Shown piece after piece: positions 7,020-7,189 of a stretch of DNA of 7,189 bases. How positions within the stretch are numbered: the stretch's first letter is position 1; every line of letters starts with the position of its first letter. The notes beneath the pieces are model-generated. The model was not told the DNA's origin and did no database searches. It worked only from the letters and a program-made list of their open reading frames with translations. Location of the stretch: positions 1 through 7,189 of the forward strand of contig CBFIHA010000138.1 of NCBI GenBank assembly GCA_965662195.1, given 5' to 3'. Position numbers and translations under genes: made by a program. The DNA is from UBA1268 sp965662195. Lineage in GTDB: Bacteria > Planctomycetota > Planctomycetia > Pirellulales > UBA1268.

Positions 7020-7058
7020 GAAGAATCAGGTTTGGAAACGAGTTGCATCCCCTCTTCT

Positions 7059-7074
7059 CGTCCGCGGCCGAACG
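7059..7074 (-). terminator. Weak hairpin downstream of the partial gene
   Basis: On the minus strand, CGTTCG and CGGACG can pair as a 6-bp stem (one G-U pair) around a GCCG loop, 9 nt after the stop codon of the partial upstream gene. No U-tract follows, so an intrinsic terminator is doubtful. The hairpin could also be chance in GC-rich DNA. Confidence 0.2.
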
Positions 7075-7083
7075 GTCTTGAGC

Positions 7084-7188
7084 CTAGCGACCCTTCTTCG
7101 GCGTTGGCACGTCGAAGTCGAAGACGGCGGGTTCGGCTGCCGGGTCGAGGACGACCGTCGTGCGGAACTCTGGAAACAGCGGCGGAGG
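7084..7188 (-). CDS. C-terminal end of an unrecognised protein (partial, runs off the window)
   Basis: The minus-strand frame entering from the edge reads PPPLFPEFRTTVVLDPAAE, then PAVFDFDVPTPKKGR, and ends at a TAG (7086-7084). It is 34 codons long with the Pro-rich, strand-like ending and basic tail typical of a real C-terminus, and it has the same orientation as the cluster. The competing open frame on the same strand has a low-complexity Arg-rich translation and looks like a shadow. Too little is present to name a family. Its distance to PLL-A (161 bp, with the leader block in between) suggests a separate transcription unit, though it could be part of the same pathway. Confidence 0.55.
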   Translation of the reverse strand, partial: PPPLFPEFRTTVVLDPAAEPAVFDFDVPTPKKGR

Positions 7189-7189
7189 C

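Overview
The window is GC-rich DNA with a compact, strongly one-sided layout: every gene that can be supported lies on the minus strand, so transcription runs from high to low coordinates. The gene families point to a member of the Planctomycetota, probably a Pirellulales-like lineage or a metagenome contig from that group. The pointers are a secreted FAD_oxidored-family protein, secreted toroid/beta-sandwich proteins, a secreted alpha/beta-hydrolase, a planctomycete-style CobW GTPase fragment, and weak or absent Shine-Dalgarno signals. No marker gene is present, so this assignment is an inference from gene content.

In transcription order: (1) at 7084-7188, the last 34 codons of an unrecognised upstream gene; (2) a 7020-7083 gap with one weak hairpin, then a 56-bp block (6964-7019) upstream of the next gene; (3) 4964-6922, a secreted ~650-residue protein called PLL-A here, which resembles polysaccharide lyases of the alpha/alpha-toroid plus beta-sandwich type; (4) 3223-4920, a secreted FAD-dependent oxidoreductase; (5) a 122-bp intergenic region holding a second copy (3129-3184) of the same 56-bp block, 43 of 56 positions identical without gaps; (6) 1154-3100, PLL-B, a diverged paralogue of PLL-A; (7) 215-1099, a secreted alpha/beta-hydrolase with an intact Ser-Asp-His triad, likely a carbohydrate esterase; (8) 1-218, a broken CobW/G3E GTPase gene with no Walker A loop and an in-frame TAG.

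The locus reads as two tandem modules, [lyase-like A + FAD oxidoreductase] and [lyase-like B + esterase]. Each is headed by a paralogous lyase-like gene and by the same leader/promoter block. All four complete proteins carry Sec-type signal peptides, which suggests one extracytoplasmic polysaccharide- or glycoside-processing pathway: the esterase would remove acyl groups, the two lyase-like proteins would cleave the chain, and the flavoprotein would oxidise a sugar or product. The substrate cannot be read from the sequence, and the lyase activity is itself a hypothesis based on architecture and shared motifs. The CobW remnant at the end of the cluster marks a likely rearrangement breakpoint.

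No tRNA, rRNA, CRISPR array, insertion sequence or convincing intrinsic terminator was found.
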